DNA of 64,000 nt from Acidobacteriota bacterium (GTDB lineage: Bacteria; Acidobacteriota; Blastocatellia; Pyrinomonadales; Pyrinomonadaceae): the NCBI GenBank assembly GCA_019639195.1, contig JAHBSI010000001.1, positions 310,001 to 374,000 of the forward strand, read 5' to 3'. Both the position numbers and the translations under genes were made by a program. Of the stretch, positions 25,436 to 33,937 are shown in pieces. The notes below the pieces were generated by a model. The model saw only the letters and a list, made by a program, of their open reading frames with translations, had not been told where the DNA came from and did no database searches. Each line of letters opens with the position of its first letter. Position 1 is the first letter of the stretch.

Positions 25436-25930
25436 TCAGCCGCCGATGATAACGGTTGGTTCGCCCATCGTGATCTTGTTTGGCGGGCCGACGGCCTCGA
25501 GGATCGTATCGCCCTGGCGTGCGGCGGGAAAGTTCGCGATGATGACCGTTGCGGACGGTGTGATGACAATGCCGGGACCGTGCGGCGGTATCGGGAGCGG
25601 TGTCGCGCAGGTGTGTATATCCGAACCACCCGCAGCACTCGTGATCGCACTTCCCATCGATGCTGCCGCCGCCGCTTTGGTCGCTTCTTCTGCGGCCTTT
25701 GCAGCGGGTGCACCCGGAGTTCCTGCGGCGGCAACGGTTGCGGCCTCCGCTGTCTTTATCGCGGTATCAGAAGCGGCCTTTGCGGTCTGCATAGCGGCGG
25801 CAACTGCCGGATTCACCCCACGCCACGCGGGCTTGAAGCCAATAAGCACAGTGGTCGCCGTCGGCCCGCCTGTAAGCACAGGCGGCAGCGGATGAGCGAC
25901 TGGATCTAAAACTCTTGCGGCTGGCGGCAT
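25436..25930 (-). CDS. PAAR-domain T6SS spike-tip protein
   Basis: 164 residues. The start PPAARVLDPVAHPLPPVLTG and the end IANFPAARQGD ... MGEPTVIIGG are the two halves of a PAAR/DUF4150 cone, with candidate zinc ligands H12 and the H and C of SDIHTCATP. Between them is an Ala-rich helical insert of about 50 residues (about 45-95). PAAR proteins cap the VgrG trimer and sharpen the T6SS spike. The gene is the last of the T6SS cluster, 35 bases after the lipoprotein gene. No toxin domain is fused, so the cargo is probably carried by VgrG. Confidence 0.88.
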   Translation of the reverse strand: MPPAARVLDPVAHPLPPVLTGGPTATTVLIGFKPAWRGVNPAVAAAMQTAKAASDTAIKTAEAATVAAAGTPGAPAAKAAEEATKAAAAASMGSAITSAAGGSDIHTCATPLPIPPHGPGIVITPSATVIIANFPAARQGDTILEAVGPPNKITMGEPTVIIGG

Positions 25931-25965
25931 AGCTATTACTCCAAATGCATGACTATCCGACCTGA

Positions 25966-26712
25966 CTACCGAATCCGAGAAAACAGATCAGGGCGCGTCA
26001 GGATCTCAGTGACCCCTATGTGAAACTCATTGCGTAGCGTCTCTGCATCTTGAACCGTACGTTTGCTGCTTACTCTAAAGAAATTCGGAGCAAAATCTGC
26101 GGGCACAGCTTTGAACTCTTCAACAGAGCTGCGAATAAACTGGACCGCCAATAGTAGATTGTTGACCGAATCCTTTGTGTACTGATCTGGTTCTTTTAGC
26201 CGGGGCACGTACATATCGTTGACTTCACGCAGTGGAATCTCAACAGAAAACTTGCGCTTCACACTGTCATTCGGCTCAACTTTGGTGCCGAGGGGCATAA
26301 CTCGGCGATTCACCGGATTGACCGGCAACGGCATTATTCCACGGAGGACAATAGCAGATTCCGGCCCGTTCTTACATAAATAGTATGCGTCCAGATTGGC
26401 ATAAGGCTCTCTCGATTCAAGCTTTAAGCCGGGCTGGGCATCAAGTAAGTAAATATCGCCGCGTGAACGATTAGTTACCGTATATTCGATAACAAGTTCG
26501 TTGTCTTTACGCTCAAGCGCAGCGGAAAGGTCAATGTCCGATCTTTTTTGAGGATCTGCTCCGGTTGAAATGTTTTCCATACTTACCATTGTGTTCGTCC
26601 TTGTGCTCGGAGTCGCAGGGGGCGTGGCACCTGACACACTTTCCGAACGGCTGCATGCTACGCTCCAAGGCAGCATCGCTAACGCGACCAGAAACACAAG
26701 TCTATAGGTCAT
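25966..26712 (-). CDS. Lipoprotein, candidate immunity protein for the VgrG metallopeptidase
   Basis: 248 residues from ATG at 26712, which overlaps the vgrG stop (11-base overlap including both codons), so translation is coupled. The signal ends in a lipobox (LPWSVAC, cysteine about residue 20), followed by a Ser/Thr-rich spacer and a beta-sandwich-like domain (LVIEYTVTNRSRGDIYLLDA). I do not recognise a named family. T6SS effectors are often followed at once by an immunity gene, and a periplasmic lipoprotein would be expected if the toxin acts outside the cytoplasm of the target. M91-type toxins would usually be cytoplasmic, so the location is a puzzle. An alternative is an accessory lipoprotein of the T6SS. 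Confidence 0.75.
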   Translation of the reverse strand: MTYRLVFLVALAMLPWSVACSRSESVSGATPPATPSTRTNTMVSMENISTGADPQKRSDIDLSAALERKDNELVIEYTVTNRSRGDIYLLDAQPGLKLESREPYANLDAYYLCKNGPESAIVLRGIMPLPVNPVNRRVMPLGTKVEPNDSVKRKFSVEIPLREVNDMYVPRLKEPDQYTKDSVNNLLLAVQFIRSSVEEFKAVPADFAPNFFRVSSKRTVQDAETLRNEFHIGVTEILTRPDLFSRIR

Positions 26713-29428
26713 GATGATTCGTACGCCTTGGAACATCACGTTCATCGCGATATTGATTCTCCGGACCGATCGCATTGAACTCTTCATTTGTATCAAATCC
26801 ATCGTTTCTGGGCGTTCCATCATATGTCCCGCCACTCATGTTCTGCGAATGCTGCATTTCATGAAACAGTACTACATCACCAGGTGCATTGTGCTCGGTC
26901 GTAGGGTCGGGCCAATCCGTTGGGTTATAACTGATGTTTGTATCACCACCGGTTCCCGTCCCAGTCAACTGATTACCGTCCGCGCCAATTGCCGGTGAAC
27001 CATCACCGTAGTAAACCGGTTGACCAGCTGGAGTTGCGTTCACATAATCTTGGTTCGTTGACGGTCCCGCTCCCGGTGCAGCGAATGCATTGTTGGCAGC
27101 GCCCGGATCGGGCGTGTACGCATGAATGGTCGTCGTATTTGGACTCGCATTCATGTTGTCAATGGTCTGTCTTCCCGAAGGTGTATTGTACATCGTCGAC
27201 AGGTCATTCAATACAGTGCCAACGTATGCGTCATCGCCTTGAACTCGAAGACGATCACCTCCGACACTGTATGTGCCATCTTCGTTTCGCGTAACGGACG
27301 GGGCGTGCTGTCCATTTAGAGTGCGGCTTCGCCGTCCGCCGCCACCGCCACCGGTGCGTGGACGATCAAGATATCCGGGTTCGCCGGTATCAGCTGCTTC
27401 TGCATCGAGCGGCGCGTCCAAGGTTGCCGGACCTGTTGGCGGTGCGGAGCCGCCGGAGTTGATCTTCACCATTGGTCCCTGGATGGTAATACCCATCATG
27501 TCAACGATCACACAGCTTGAGCCGACCTTCAGCGTTACGCTTTGCGACCCTTCGAGCGTGATCTTTTGTGCATTGACCTCGACCTTGCTCTTAACAACGG
27601 TCTGCTGATTGCTATCGTAACCTTCAACGACGTCGCCTTTGACGCCTTCGTTGAGTTTGCCGTCGATGCCGATGAAGTTATCGGCTTTGACGTGGAGGTC
27701 GTAGTTGCCGCCTACGGTGATGGCGAGGTTGCCGCCCGGTTTGTTGTCCGAGCGTACGCCTATGACCTCCTGGCGGTTGCCGCCGCAGGTCTCGTACATC
27801 GAGCCTTTCGCGCGCAGGTCATAACGCTTTTGCGAATGGATAAAGACCTGTTCTTTGCCTTGTTTATCCTCGAAGCGGATCTCGTTAAAGCCTTTGCCGT
27901 CGTCCGGGCTCGTACGCGTTTTTATGTACGTGAGCGTCTTGAACTTCGGCAGATCGTAGTGCGGCATCGTCTCGGGGTTATAGACCGAGCCGGTGATGAT
28001 CGGCTGATCCGGATCGCCCTCGAGAAAATCGACCATCACTTCCTGGCCGATGCGCGGGATGAACATCGTGCCCCATTTGTTGCCGGCTATGCTCGTTCCG
28101 ACCCGCAGCCAGCACGAGGAAGCGGCGTTGTTCTGTCCGTCGCGATCCCAGTGGAACTGCACCTTGACGCGGCCGAATTTGTCCACAAAGATCTCTTCGC
28201 CCGAAGGGCCGACAACGACCGCCGTCTGGCAGCCGTGCATTATCGGCCTTGCGGTGACCCTCGGCGGACGATACGGAGCCTGTCCTTGGCCCTGCGGGAT
28301 CGACGTGAACGTCACGATATAGGCACGCACGCGTGCTTCATCCGACGTATATGCCGGATCCTGCAACGCCTCGATCTTTGTCGAGACGACCGTGTGGTTG
28401 CGGTTATTCTCCGCCACGGGATGAGTCGTAAGCTTAAACTTAAAGCCCGGGATCAATGCACAGGAGTCCGAACTGCCGACGGCGCTTTTATACGCAACGT
28501 CGATCTCCTGCTGGCGAACGTCGATAGTATGCTGTCGGGCAGGAAAGACCTTTGCGAGTTCGCCGGACTGTTCACCACCGCTCGAATTGATCCCATCGAA
28601 CAATTTCGCGAAGCTGCCCGGATAGTCGTAGATCTCGTTATCGCGATTGCCGTTCACATCGAAGCGGCTCATCTGCTCGGCCTCAAGCGAATTGGTCGGC
28701 AGCTGGAACTGATGATCGCGAACGCGGTACTTACCCGTGCGTATCTGATTGCTGACCTGGAACGAGGTGATGCTTCCTTCCCATTCTTCCTGATTTACGG
28801 AAATATCTGTGCCGAACGGGATCTCGGCCTTTGAAGGGCACACGGGGATCGCACCTTCCGCATCGCCGATAACAAGCGTATGGCCCGAACTCGTATGCTC
28901 GAAGAAATAGAAGATGCCTTCTTCTTCCATCAGACGAGACGCAAAATCCCAGTCCGATTCGCGATACTGAACGCAGTAATTTCGCGGCTCGTAATTTCCT
29001 TGCAGTCGAAGGCTCGGGTTAAAACCGTCCAGCACCTTCGTCAAAATATCGGGGATAGAAAGATTCTGAAAGATACGATTGTGCGAACTCTGCGTAAGCA
29101 GCCAGACCTGCGGCCGAACGATCGCACGATATTTTGAGTACCGGTCGTCGCGTCCGCCCTGCGAAAAATGTGTGCAGATGCCGTGAAAATAGCGATTCGC
29201 ACCGTCGCGTTGGTTCGCGGCGACGGCCATCGGCTTGTTCAAGACCTGATCAGGTGCGATCACGAAAGCCTCAAAGCCCTCCTCATTCTCTTCATGAATC
29301 AGATCGAGTTCATAGGTGAAGAGCTGCGACATGCCCTCGGCGGCACGCAGTCGATTGATCACGACCTCCTCATTCGCGAATGAGTTTGTCGTAAAGTATA
29401 AAAGTCGTCCTTCCTGGCTCAGTGCCAT
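26702..29428 (-). CDS. vgrG: VgrG spike protein with C-terminal M91-like metallopeptidase (evolved VgrG)
   Basis: 908 residues. Residues 1-640 form the usual gp27/gp5-like VgrG (GRLLYFTTNSF, the OB part VDKFGRVKVQFHWD, WGTMFIPRIGQEVMVDFLEG, then the DUF2345-like repeats). A Gly/Arg-rich linker at about 695-705 leads to a 200-residue extension. Near its end is a zinc-protease motif HEMQHS (H856, E857, H860), with downstream EEFNAIGPEN (E882/E883) and RDERDVPRR, which is the arrangement of Peptidase_M91/NleD-like toxins. The tip and the toxin would be delivered to a target cell by the T6SS. The extension DNA is more A/T-rich than the core, as in exchangeable cargo. It is followed by an overlapping lipoprotein. 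Confidence 0.92.
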   Translation of the reverse strand: MALSQEGRLLYFTTNSFANEEVVINRLRAAEGMSQLFTYELDLIHEENEEGFEAFVIAPDQVLNKPMAVAANQRDGANRYFHGICTHFSQGGRDDRYSKYRAIVRPQVWLLTQSSHNRIFQNLSIPDILTKVLDGFNPSLRLQGNYEPRNYCVQYRESDWDFASRLMEEEGIFYFFEHTSSGHTLVIGDAEGAIPVCPSKAEIPFGTDISVNQEEWEGSITSFQVSNQIRTGKYRVRDHQFQLPTNSLEAEQMSRFDVNGNRDNEIYDYPGSFAKLFDGINSSGGEQSGELAKVFPARQHTIDVRQQEIDVAYKSAVGSSDSCALIPGFKFKLTTHPVAENNRNHTVVSTKIEALQDPAYTSDEARVRAYIVTFTSIPQGQGQAPYRPPRVTARPIMHGCQTAVVVGPSGEEIFVDKFGRVKVQFHWDRDGQNNAASSCWLRVGTSIAGNKWGTMFIPRIGQEVMVDFLEGDPDQPIITGSVYNPETMPHYDLPKFKTLTYIKTRTSPDDGKGFNEIRFEDKQGKEQVFIHSQKRYDLRAKGSMYETCGGNRQEVIGVRSDNKPGGNLAITVGGNYDLHVKADNFIGIDGKLNEGVKGDVVEGYDSNQQTVVKSKVEVNAQKITLEGSQSVTLKVGSSCVIVDMMGITIQGPMVKINSGGSAPPTGPATLDAPLDAEAADTGEPGYLDRPRTGGGGGGRRSRTLNGQHAPSVTRNEDGTYSVGGDRLRVQGDDAYVGTVLNDLSTMYNTPSGRQTIDNMNASPNTTTIHAYTPDPGAANNAFAAPGAGPSTNQDYVNATPAGQPVYYGDGSPAIGADGNQLTGTGTGGDTNISYNPTDWPDPTTEHNAPGDVVLFHEMQHSQNMSGGTYDGTPRNDGFDTNEEFNAIGPENQYRDERDVPRRTNHHDL

Positions 29429-29529
29429 AATCTTTCTGGTCCTGTCAACGGCATTTTTGGGCTCTACGTTTTGTCAATAGATAACCCGCCTGACGATATT
29501 AAAGACGCGGCCGCCGTCCGGTTTTTGCC

Positions 29530-30129
29530 TTAACGCCGCATCGTAAATCGCGGATCGGAGGAAGTCGGTGCCGGACTTGCGTGCCTTGTCGGTTCACCAA
29601 ATTCCGCGAGTACGCGTCCATCACGGCCATAATGGACGACCTCGCCCTCCCAATCGCCAAATTCTATCGGCGTTGTATCGCAATCCACGAAGAAATGACA
29701 AACTTCGACGCTGGTGTATTCCTGCCGTTCACGGGCAGCCGTAACCTCAGCGTTCGCGGTGATCGCGATCTGGCGGCAAAGTTCGTCGCCGTCGCCTCGC
29801 CTCGTCATTTCAGTCTCCGCCGCGTTGCAAACATAAAGCACGATGTGATCGACCAGCCCGCGAAGCCGGGAGAAATAGTGTGCCGTCTGAAAGCTGATGT
29901 ATTCCGTGCAAAATTGGATCGCGATCGTATCGAGGTCACGTACGTAAACACCGTGCGCCATGATCGACAACCTATTAAGGCCGACGTGCGCGAGAGCCAA
30001 CTCCACCGCATTATCAAAAAACTCTTCGAGCGGTGTCGATTCATCAACGTCGATCGTCAGAGTGTCGCGAGAGCCGGATGGCGTCCGGCCCTCGAGTCGT
30101 GTGTCATGTGCGATCAAATTAGCAGGCAT
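29530..30129 (-). CDS. Small T6SS-linked protein with caspase/CHAT-like motifs
   Basis: 199 residues with no signal peptide. The sequence has NRLSIMAHG (H59) followed by DHIVLYVCNAA (C101) and later GDELCRQIAITANAEVTAA, which is the histidine-cysteine dyad spacing and surrounding pattern of caspase-like proteins (CHAT, DUF4347). The same strand-H-G and strand-C-N-A order is seen. It is encoded between clpV (25 bases away) and vgrG (101 bases away), on the same strand. It could be a T6SS effector or a regulator. The assignment rests on short motifs, so it is tentative; an unrelated alpha/beta fold is possible. Confidence 0.6.
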   Translation of the reverse strand: MPANLIAHDTRLEGRTPSGSRDTLTIDVDESTPLEEFFDNAVELALAHVGLNRLSIMAHGVYVRDLDTIAIQFCTEYISFQTAHYFSRLRGLVDHIVLYVCNAAETEMTRRGDGDELCRQIAITANAEVTAARERQEYTSVEVCHFFVDCDTTPIEFGDWEGEVVHYGRDGRVLAEFGEPTRHASPAPTSSDPRFTMRR

Positions 30130-30153
30130 TTTACTATCACCTCACCGGCAGCA

Positions 30154-32901
30154 TCACGCAAAGTTATAGGCAAAATTCTCGCCCTCACCAACGGAAACCC
30201 GAATGCTCGTAAGAGCTTCGCCTTCGGCCATTCGCGAGAGAACTTCGCCTGACATCTCCGGCAGCAGCGTGCCCGTAAGGATGTTATAAACATTGCGGGC
30301 ACCGCTATCGACGTCCGTACAGCGTTTTGCGATCGTATCGACGACGGCATCGTCATAAGAGAACGCCGCGTTGTGATTATCCTTGATGCGCTGTGCGATC
30401 TTGCCAAGCTGAAGCTTGATGATCAGCCGCAGGATCTCGTCGGAGATCGGATAATACGGGACCGTGACCATTCGGCCGAGAAGAGCGGGCTTGAACGCCT
30501 TGTTCAGTTCGGGCTTGACCGCATCGACAAGTCCGTCCGGCCCGGGCCGCGTATCGGGATCGGCACAGAGCTTCATTATCGTATCCGTTCCGACGTTCGA
30601 AGTAAGTAGGATGATGCAGTTCTTGAAATCGATCTCGCGGCCTTCGCCGTCTTCGAGAACGCCCTTATCGAACACCTGGAAGAAAAGTTCCATCACGTCC
30701 GGGTGAGCCTTCTCGACCTCATCGAGAAGCACGACGGAATACGGTTTTCTGCGGACGGCCTCGGTAAGCACGCCGCCTTCGCCGTAACCGACGTATCCGG
30801 GAGGCGAGCCTTTGAGGCTCGAGACCGTATGAGCTTCCTGATATTCGCTCATGTTTATCGAGATCAAATTGCGTTCGCCGCCGTAGAGCGATTCGGCGAG
30901 TGCAAGCGCCGTTTCGGTCTTGCCGACGCCGGAGGTTCCAACGAGCAGGAAGACGCCGATCGGACGTTTCGGATCCGTCAGGCCCGCACGCGAGGTGCGA
31001 ATGCGCTGTGCGATCGCATCGAGTGCATGATCCTGTCCGAGAACGCGTTCGCGAAGCGTACCGGCGAGATTTAGGACAGCATTGATCTCGTCGGCGACCA
31101 TCTTGCCGATCGGGATGCCCGTCCAGCCAGAGATCACTTCGGCGACCGACCCGCCATCGACCACAGGGTGCATCAGCGGATCTTCGCCCTGAACCTTCTT
31201 CAGTTCTTCGTTAGTCGCTTTCAGCTCGGCACGAAGAGCTTCCGCAGCTTTGTCATCGATCGGTTCGGGTGCGGGTGCGGCCTCGACGGCCTCGGCAGCG
31301 TCAGCTTCGCCGTCACCTGCTTCGCCAGCGGCGGCGGCCTTGCCATTCGAAGCGACCACATCATCGAGCCGTGTTTGTTCGAGCTTGAATCGTATATTCC
31401 GGATCTTCTCGACGAGCTCTTTTTCCTTTTCCCACTGAGCCGTGAGCCGCGACAGCTCCTCTTCGGTCTCAGAACGCTTTGTCTTTAACTCCGCAAGACG
31501 CGAATCGTGTCCGGCACCCGTGACCTGTTCGCGTTCGAGCGAATCGATCTCGGAGGTCAGATTCTGAACCCGACGCGTCGCATCTTCGAGCGAGGCCGGT
31601 GTTGCTCCCTGCCCGATCGCAACCTTCGCACACGCCGTGTCGAGCACCGAAACGCTCTTGTCAGGAAGTTGACGGCCGGTGATGTAGCGAGCCGAAAGTT
31701 TGACGCATTCGACGATAGCTTCATCAAGCACGCGAACCTTGTGATGGTCTTCCATCTTGTCGGCAAGGCCGCGCATCATCGCGATCGCTCGCTCTTCGTC
31801 CGGCTCCTCGACCTTCACGACCTGGAAGCGGCGGGCAAGTGCCGCATCTTTTTCAAAATACTTTTTGTATTCGGCCCACGTCGTCGCAGCGATCGTACGG
31901 AGTTCGCCGCGTGCGAGTGCGGGTTTGAGAAGGTTTGCGGCGTCATTTTGGCCTGCCTGGCCGCCTGCACCGATGAGCGTGTGGGCTTCGTCGATGAACA
32001 TAATGATCGGCTGAGGCGAGGATTTTACTTCGTCGATCACGGATTTCAGGCGATTCTCAAACTCGCCTTTTACGCCGGCACCGGCCTGCAAAAGGCCGAG
32101 ATCGAGCGAACGGACCGACACATTCTTGAGGCTGTCCGGAACATCGCCCGAGGCGACGCGTGCCGCAAAACCTTCGACGACCGCCGTCTTTCCGACGCCG
32201 GCCTCACCCGTCAGGATCGGGTTGTTCTGGCGGCGGCGGGTGAGAATGTCGATGATCTGGCGGATCTCAAAATCACGCCCGAGAATCGGGTCGATCTTGC
32301 CCGCGGCGGCCTTTGCCGTGAGATCCTCGGTGTATTGATCGAGGGCCTTCGTCTTGCCCGGAACGCCCGTCGCAACGGGTGCGCCGTCCGATGCACGGCC
32401 CTCGCCGAGAGCGACGGCCTCGCGGCCTTCGGACGAATCTGCGGTCAGTTCATCGAGCTTCTTTGAGAGAGATTCCGGCGAGATGTGATTGAATTCGCGG
32501 GAAATGTCGCGTGCGATGCGTGCAAAACTTTCGTTCGAGAGCAGTGCGAGCACGAGATGTCCGGAACGCACTTTGGCTTCGCCAAAATCGACAGATGCGA
32601 GCAGCCACGCGTCCTGCATCCAGCGCGGAATTCTCTCGCTCAGTCCGGGCGTGCGCGTATTGCCCGTCTTCAGGCTTGCAAGCGACGAATCGATGTCCTT
32701 TGAGAGACGATCGATATTCACCTCGTAATGCTTGCAGATGCGATGAAGGTCGGTGTCATTCTGTTCGAGGATCTTCGACAGAATGTGCTCGATCTCGACA
32801 TCGTAGTTCGTTCGAGAAAGGCAGGCACCGGCGGCGCCTTCAAGTGCCGTTCGGCAGGTATCGTTCAATCTTCCGACAAGGGATTTTAGATTTAAGTTCA
32901 T
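30154..32901 (-). CDS. clpV: T6SS ATPase ClpV (TssH)
   Basis: 915 residues, the typical Clp/Hsp100 design. An N-terminal helical domain comes first, then AAA1 with GEAGVGKT (near residue 230) and FIDEAHTLIG. A coiled-coil middle segment is interrupted by an Ala/Glu/Asp-rich stretch (about 515-555). AAA2 has GTSGVGKT near residue 660 and the Walker B VLLDEVEKAH. ClpV removes contracted TssB/TssC sheaths so they can be reused. The context (tssF and tssG upstream, vgrG downstream) identifies it as ClpV and not ClpB. The low-complexity insert in the middle domain is longer than I would expect. Confidence 0.93.
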   Translation of the reverse strand: MNLNLKSLVGRLNDTCRTALEGAAGACLSRTNYDVEIEHILSKILEQNDTDLHRICKHYEVNIDRLSKDIDSSLASLKTGNTRTPGLSERIPRWMQDAWLLASVDFGEAKVRSGHLVLALLSNESFARIARDISREFNHISPESLSKKLDELTADSSEGREAVALGEGRASDGAPVATGVPGKTKALDQYTEDLTAKAAAGKIDPILGRDFEIRQIIDILTRRRQNNPILTGEAGVGKTAVVEGFAARVASGDVPDSLKNVSVRSLDLGLLQAGAGVKGEFENRLKSVIDEVKSSPQPIIMFIDEAHTLIGAGGQAGQNDAANLLKPALARGELRTIAATTWAEYKKYFEKDAALARRFQVVKVEEPDEERAIAMMRGLADKMEDHHKVRVLDEAIVECVKLSARYITGRQLPDKSVSVLDTACAKVAIGQGATPASLEDATRRVQNLTSEIDSLEREQVTGAGHDSRLAELKTKRSETEEELSRLTAQWEKEKELVEKIRNIRFKLEQTRLDDVVASNGKAAAAGEAGDGEADAAEAVEAAPAPEPIDDKAAEALRAELKATNEELKKVQGEDPLMHPVVDGGSVAEVISGWTGIPIGKMVADEINAVLNLAGTLRERVLGQDHALDAIAQRIRTSRAGLTDPKRPIGVFLLVGTSGVGKTETALALAESLYGGERNLISINMSEYQEAHTVSSLKGSPPGYVGYGEGGVLTEAVRRKPYSVVLLDEVEKAHPDVMELFFQVFDKGVLEDGEGREIDFKNCIILLTSNVGTDTIMKLCADPDTRPGPDGLVDAVKPELNKAFKPALLGRMVTVPYYPISDEILRLIIKLQLGKIAQRIKDNHNAAFSYDDAVVDTIAKRCTDVDSGARNVYNILTGTLLPEMSGEVLSRMAEGEALTSIRVSVGEGENFAYNFA

Positions 32902-32917
32902 AGGGATCTCTCTTCCA

Positions 32918-33928
32918 TTAAGCTGCCATCTTAAGTACTACCTGATCATCCGGAGCCTTAAAAGGTTTTGTTTTCAAAAAACTCGTCCAGCCAAGCGAAG
33001 GCCGACGGATCGCACGAGTCGTCAGGATCGTCGCCGGAACCTGTTTCGCTTCAAGAACAAGCTGAACATCGAAATCAAGTTCGTCGCCGACCATAAACTT
33101 GACGATCGACTTGAGCGGTTCGTGCGCTGTACCGCTCGGCAAAAACGCCTGAAAGCGTTTGAGATCAAGTGGTCCGAGTCTAACACGAAACTTGGATTGT
33201 TGATCCCAAACGCGGGTGCCAACGATAGCGCTTCGACCTAAGCTGCTGTTTTTCGCGCCCAGCTGCGTTATATCTCGGCCATCGAGCGACAACCATTGAC
33301 CGGAAAATTGCTCGATTTTTGCCTTAGCCGAGAAATGATCACTGATCATATTTGCGAGTCCGTCCGCGGTATGCGGGGTCTGCACGATCAGGCCGGTATA
33401 TGGAAGCAATGCCTCATCTTCGATCGCCATTCGGCCGCGCAGTCCGCGTGTGCCAAGGCCCGCCAGGTCGTAAAGATAGGCCGTGAAGCTCTCGTCGCCC
33501 GCCTCGTAATTTATCGGAAAGCGGTATTTCGCCCAGGCCCGATAAAAGAGCGACACGACACGATGGGTAAAAATGTCAAAGAACGCCCACATCGTCGTGT
33601 CGCGATGTCGGATGCGGTCAAGAGCGAGTTCCGTGTAATGCGTCGGCAAGGCACCGCTCACGCCGATGACGCCCATAAAATTGACGAGCATCTCGAGCCT
33701 TTCGCCCTGGCCGGTCTCGTCAATGACCTTTCGCGTTTCGTGAATTTCGCTTGCCGGAAAATCGAGCGCAACGCGCGACCGAAAGCGCACGATCTCCTCG
33801 TGCGGCATTGCATCGCCGCCGACCCGTTTCTGGTCAGTATGAATGCGCTCGAGAAGCCTTACAGCCTGAAAGAATTCATAGCTGTAAGGTTCTTCGAGAA
33901 GGCCCTGCTCCGGCGACAAATTCGGCAT
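32918..33928 (-). CDS. tssG: T6SS baseplate protein TssG
   Basis: 336 residues beginning EQGLLEEPYSYEFFQAVRLL, the usual TssG opening, with RVALDFPASEI and FMGVIGVSGALPTHYTE in the first half. The end LGWTSFL is also characteristic. With TssF it forms the baseplate wedge (together with TssE and TssK). It is 9 bases from tssF and 16 bases from clpV, so it is in the operon. Confidence 0.93.
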   Translation of the reverse strand: MPNLSPEQGLLEEPYSYEFFQAVRLLERIHTDQKRVGGDAMPHEEIVRFRSRVALDFPASEIHETRKVIDETGQGERLEMLVNFMGVIGVSGALPTHYTELALDRIRHRDTTMWAFFDIFTHRVVSLFYRAWAKYRFPINYEAGDESFTAYLYDLAGLGTRGLRGRMAIEDEALLPYTGLIVQTPHTADGLANMISDHFSAKAKIEQFSGQWLSLDGRDITQLGAKNSSLGRSAIVGTRVWDQQSKFRVRLGPLDLKRFQAFLPSGTAHEPLKSIVKFMVGDELDFDVQLVLEAKQVPATILTTRAIRRPSLGWTSFLKTKPFKAPDDQVVLKMAA

Positions 33929-33937
33929 ATCCTGCAG

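Noticed and set aside
27542..28834. A 430-residue open frame on the plus strand opposite vgrG
   Set aside because: The minus strand encodes unmistakable VgrG motifs here. The plus frame is a shadow of its codon bias.
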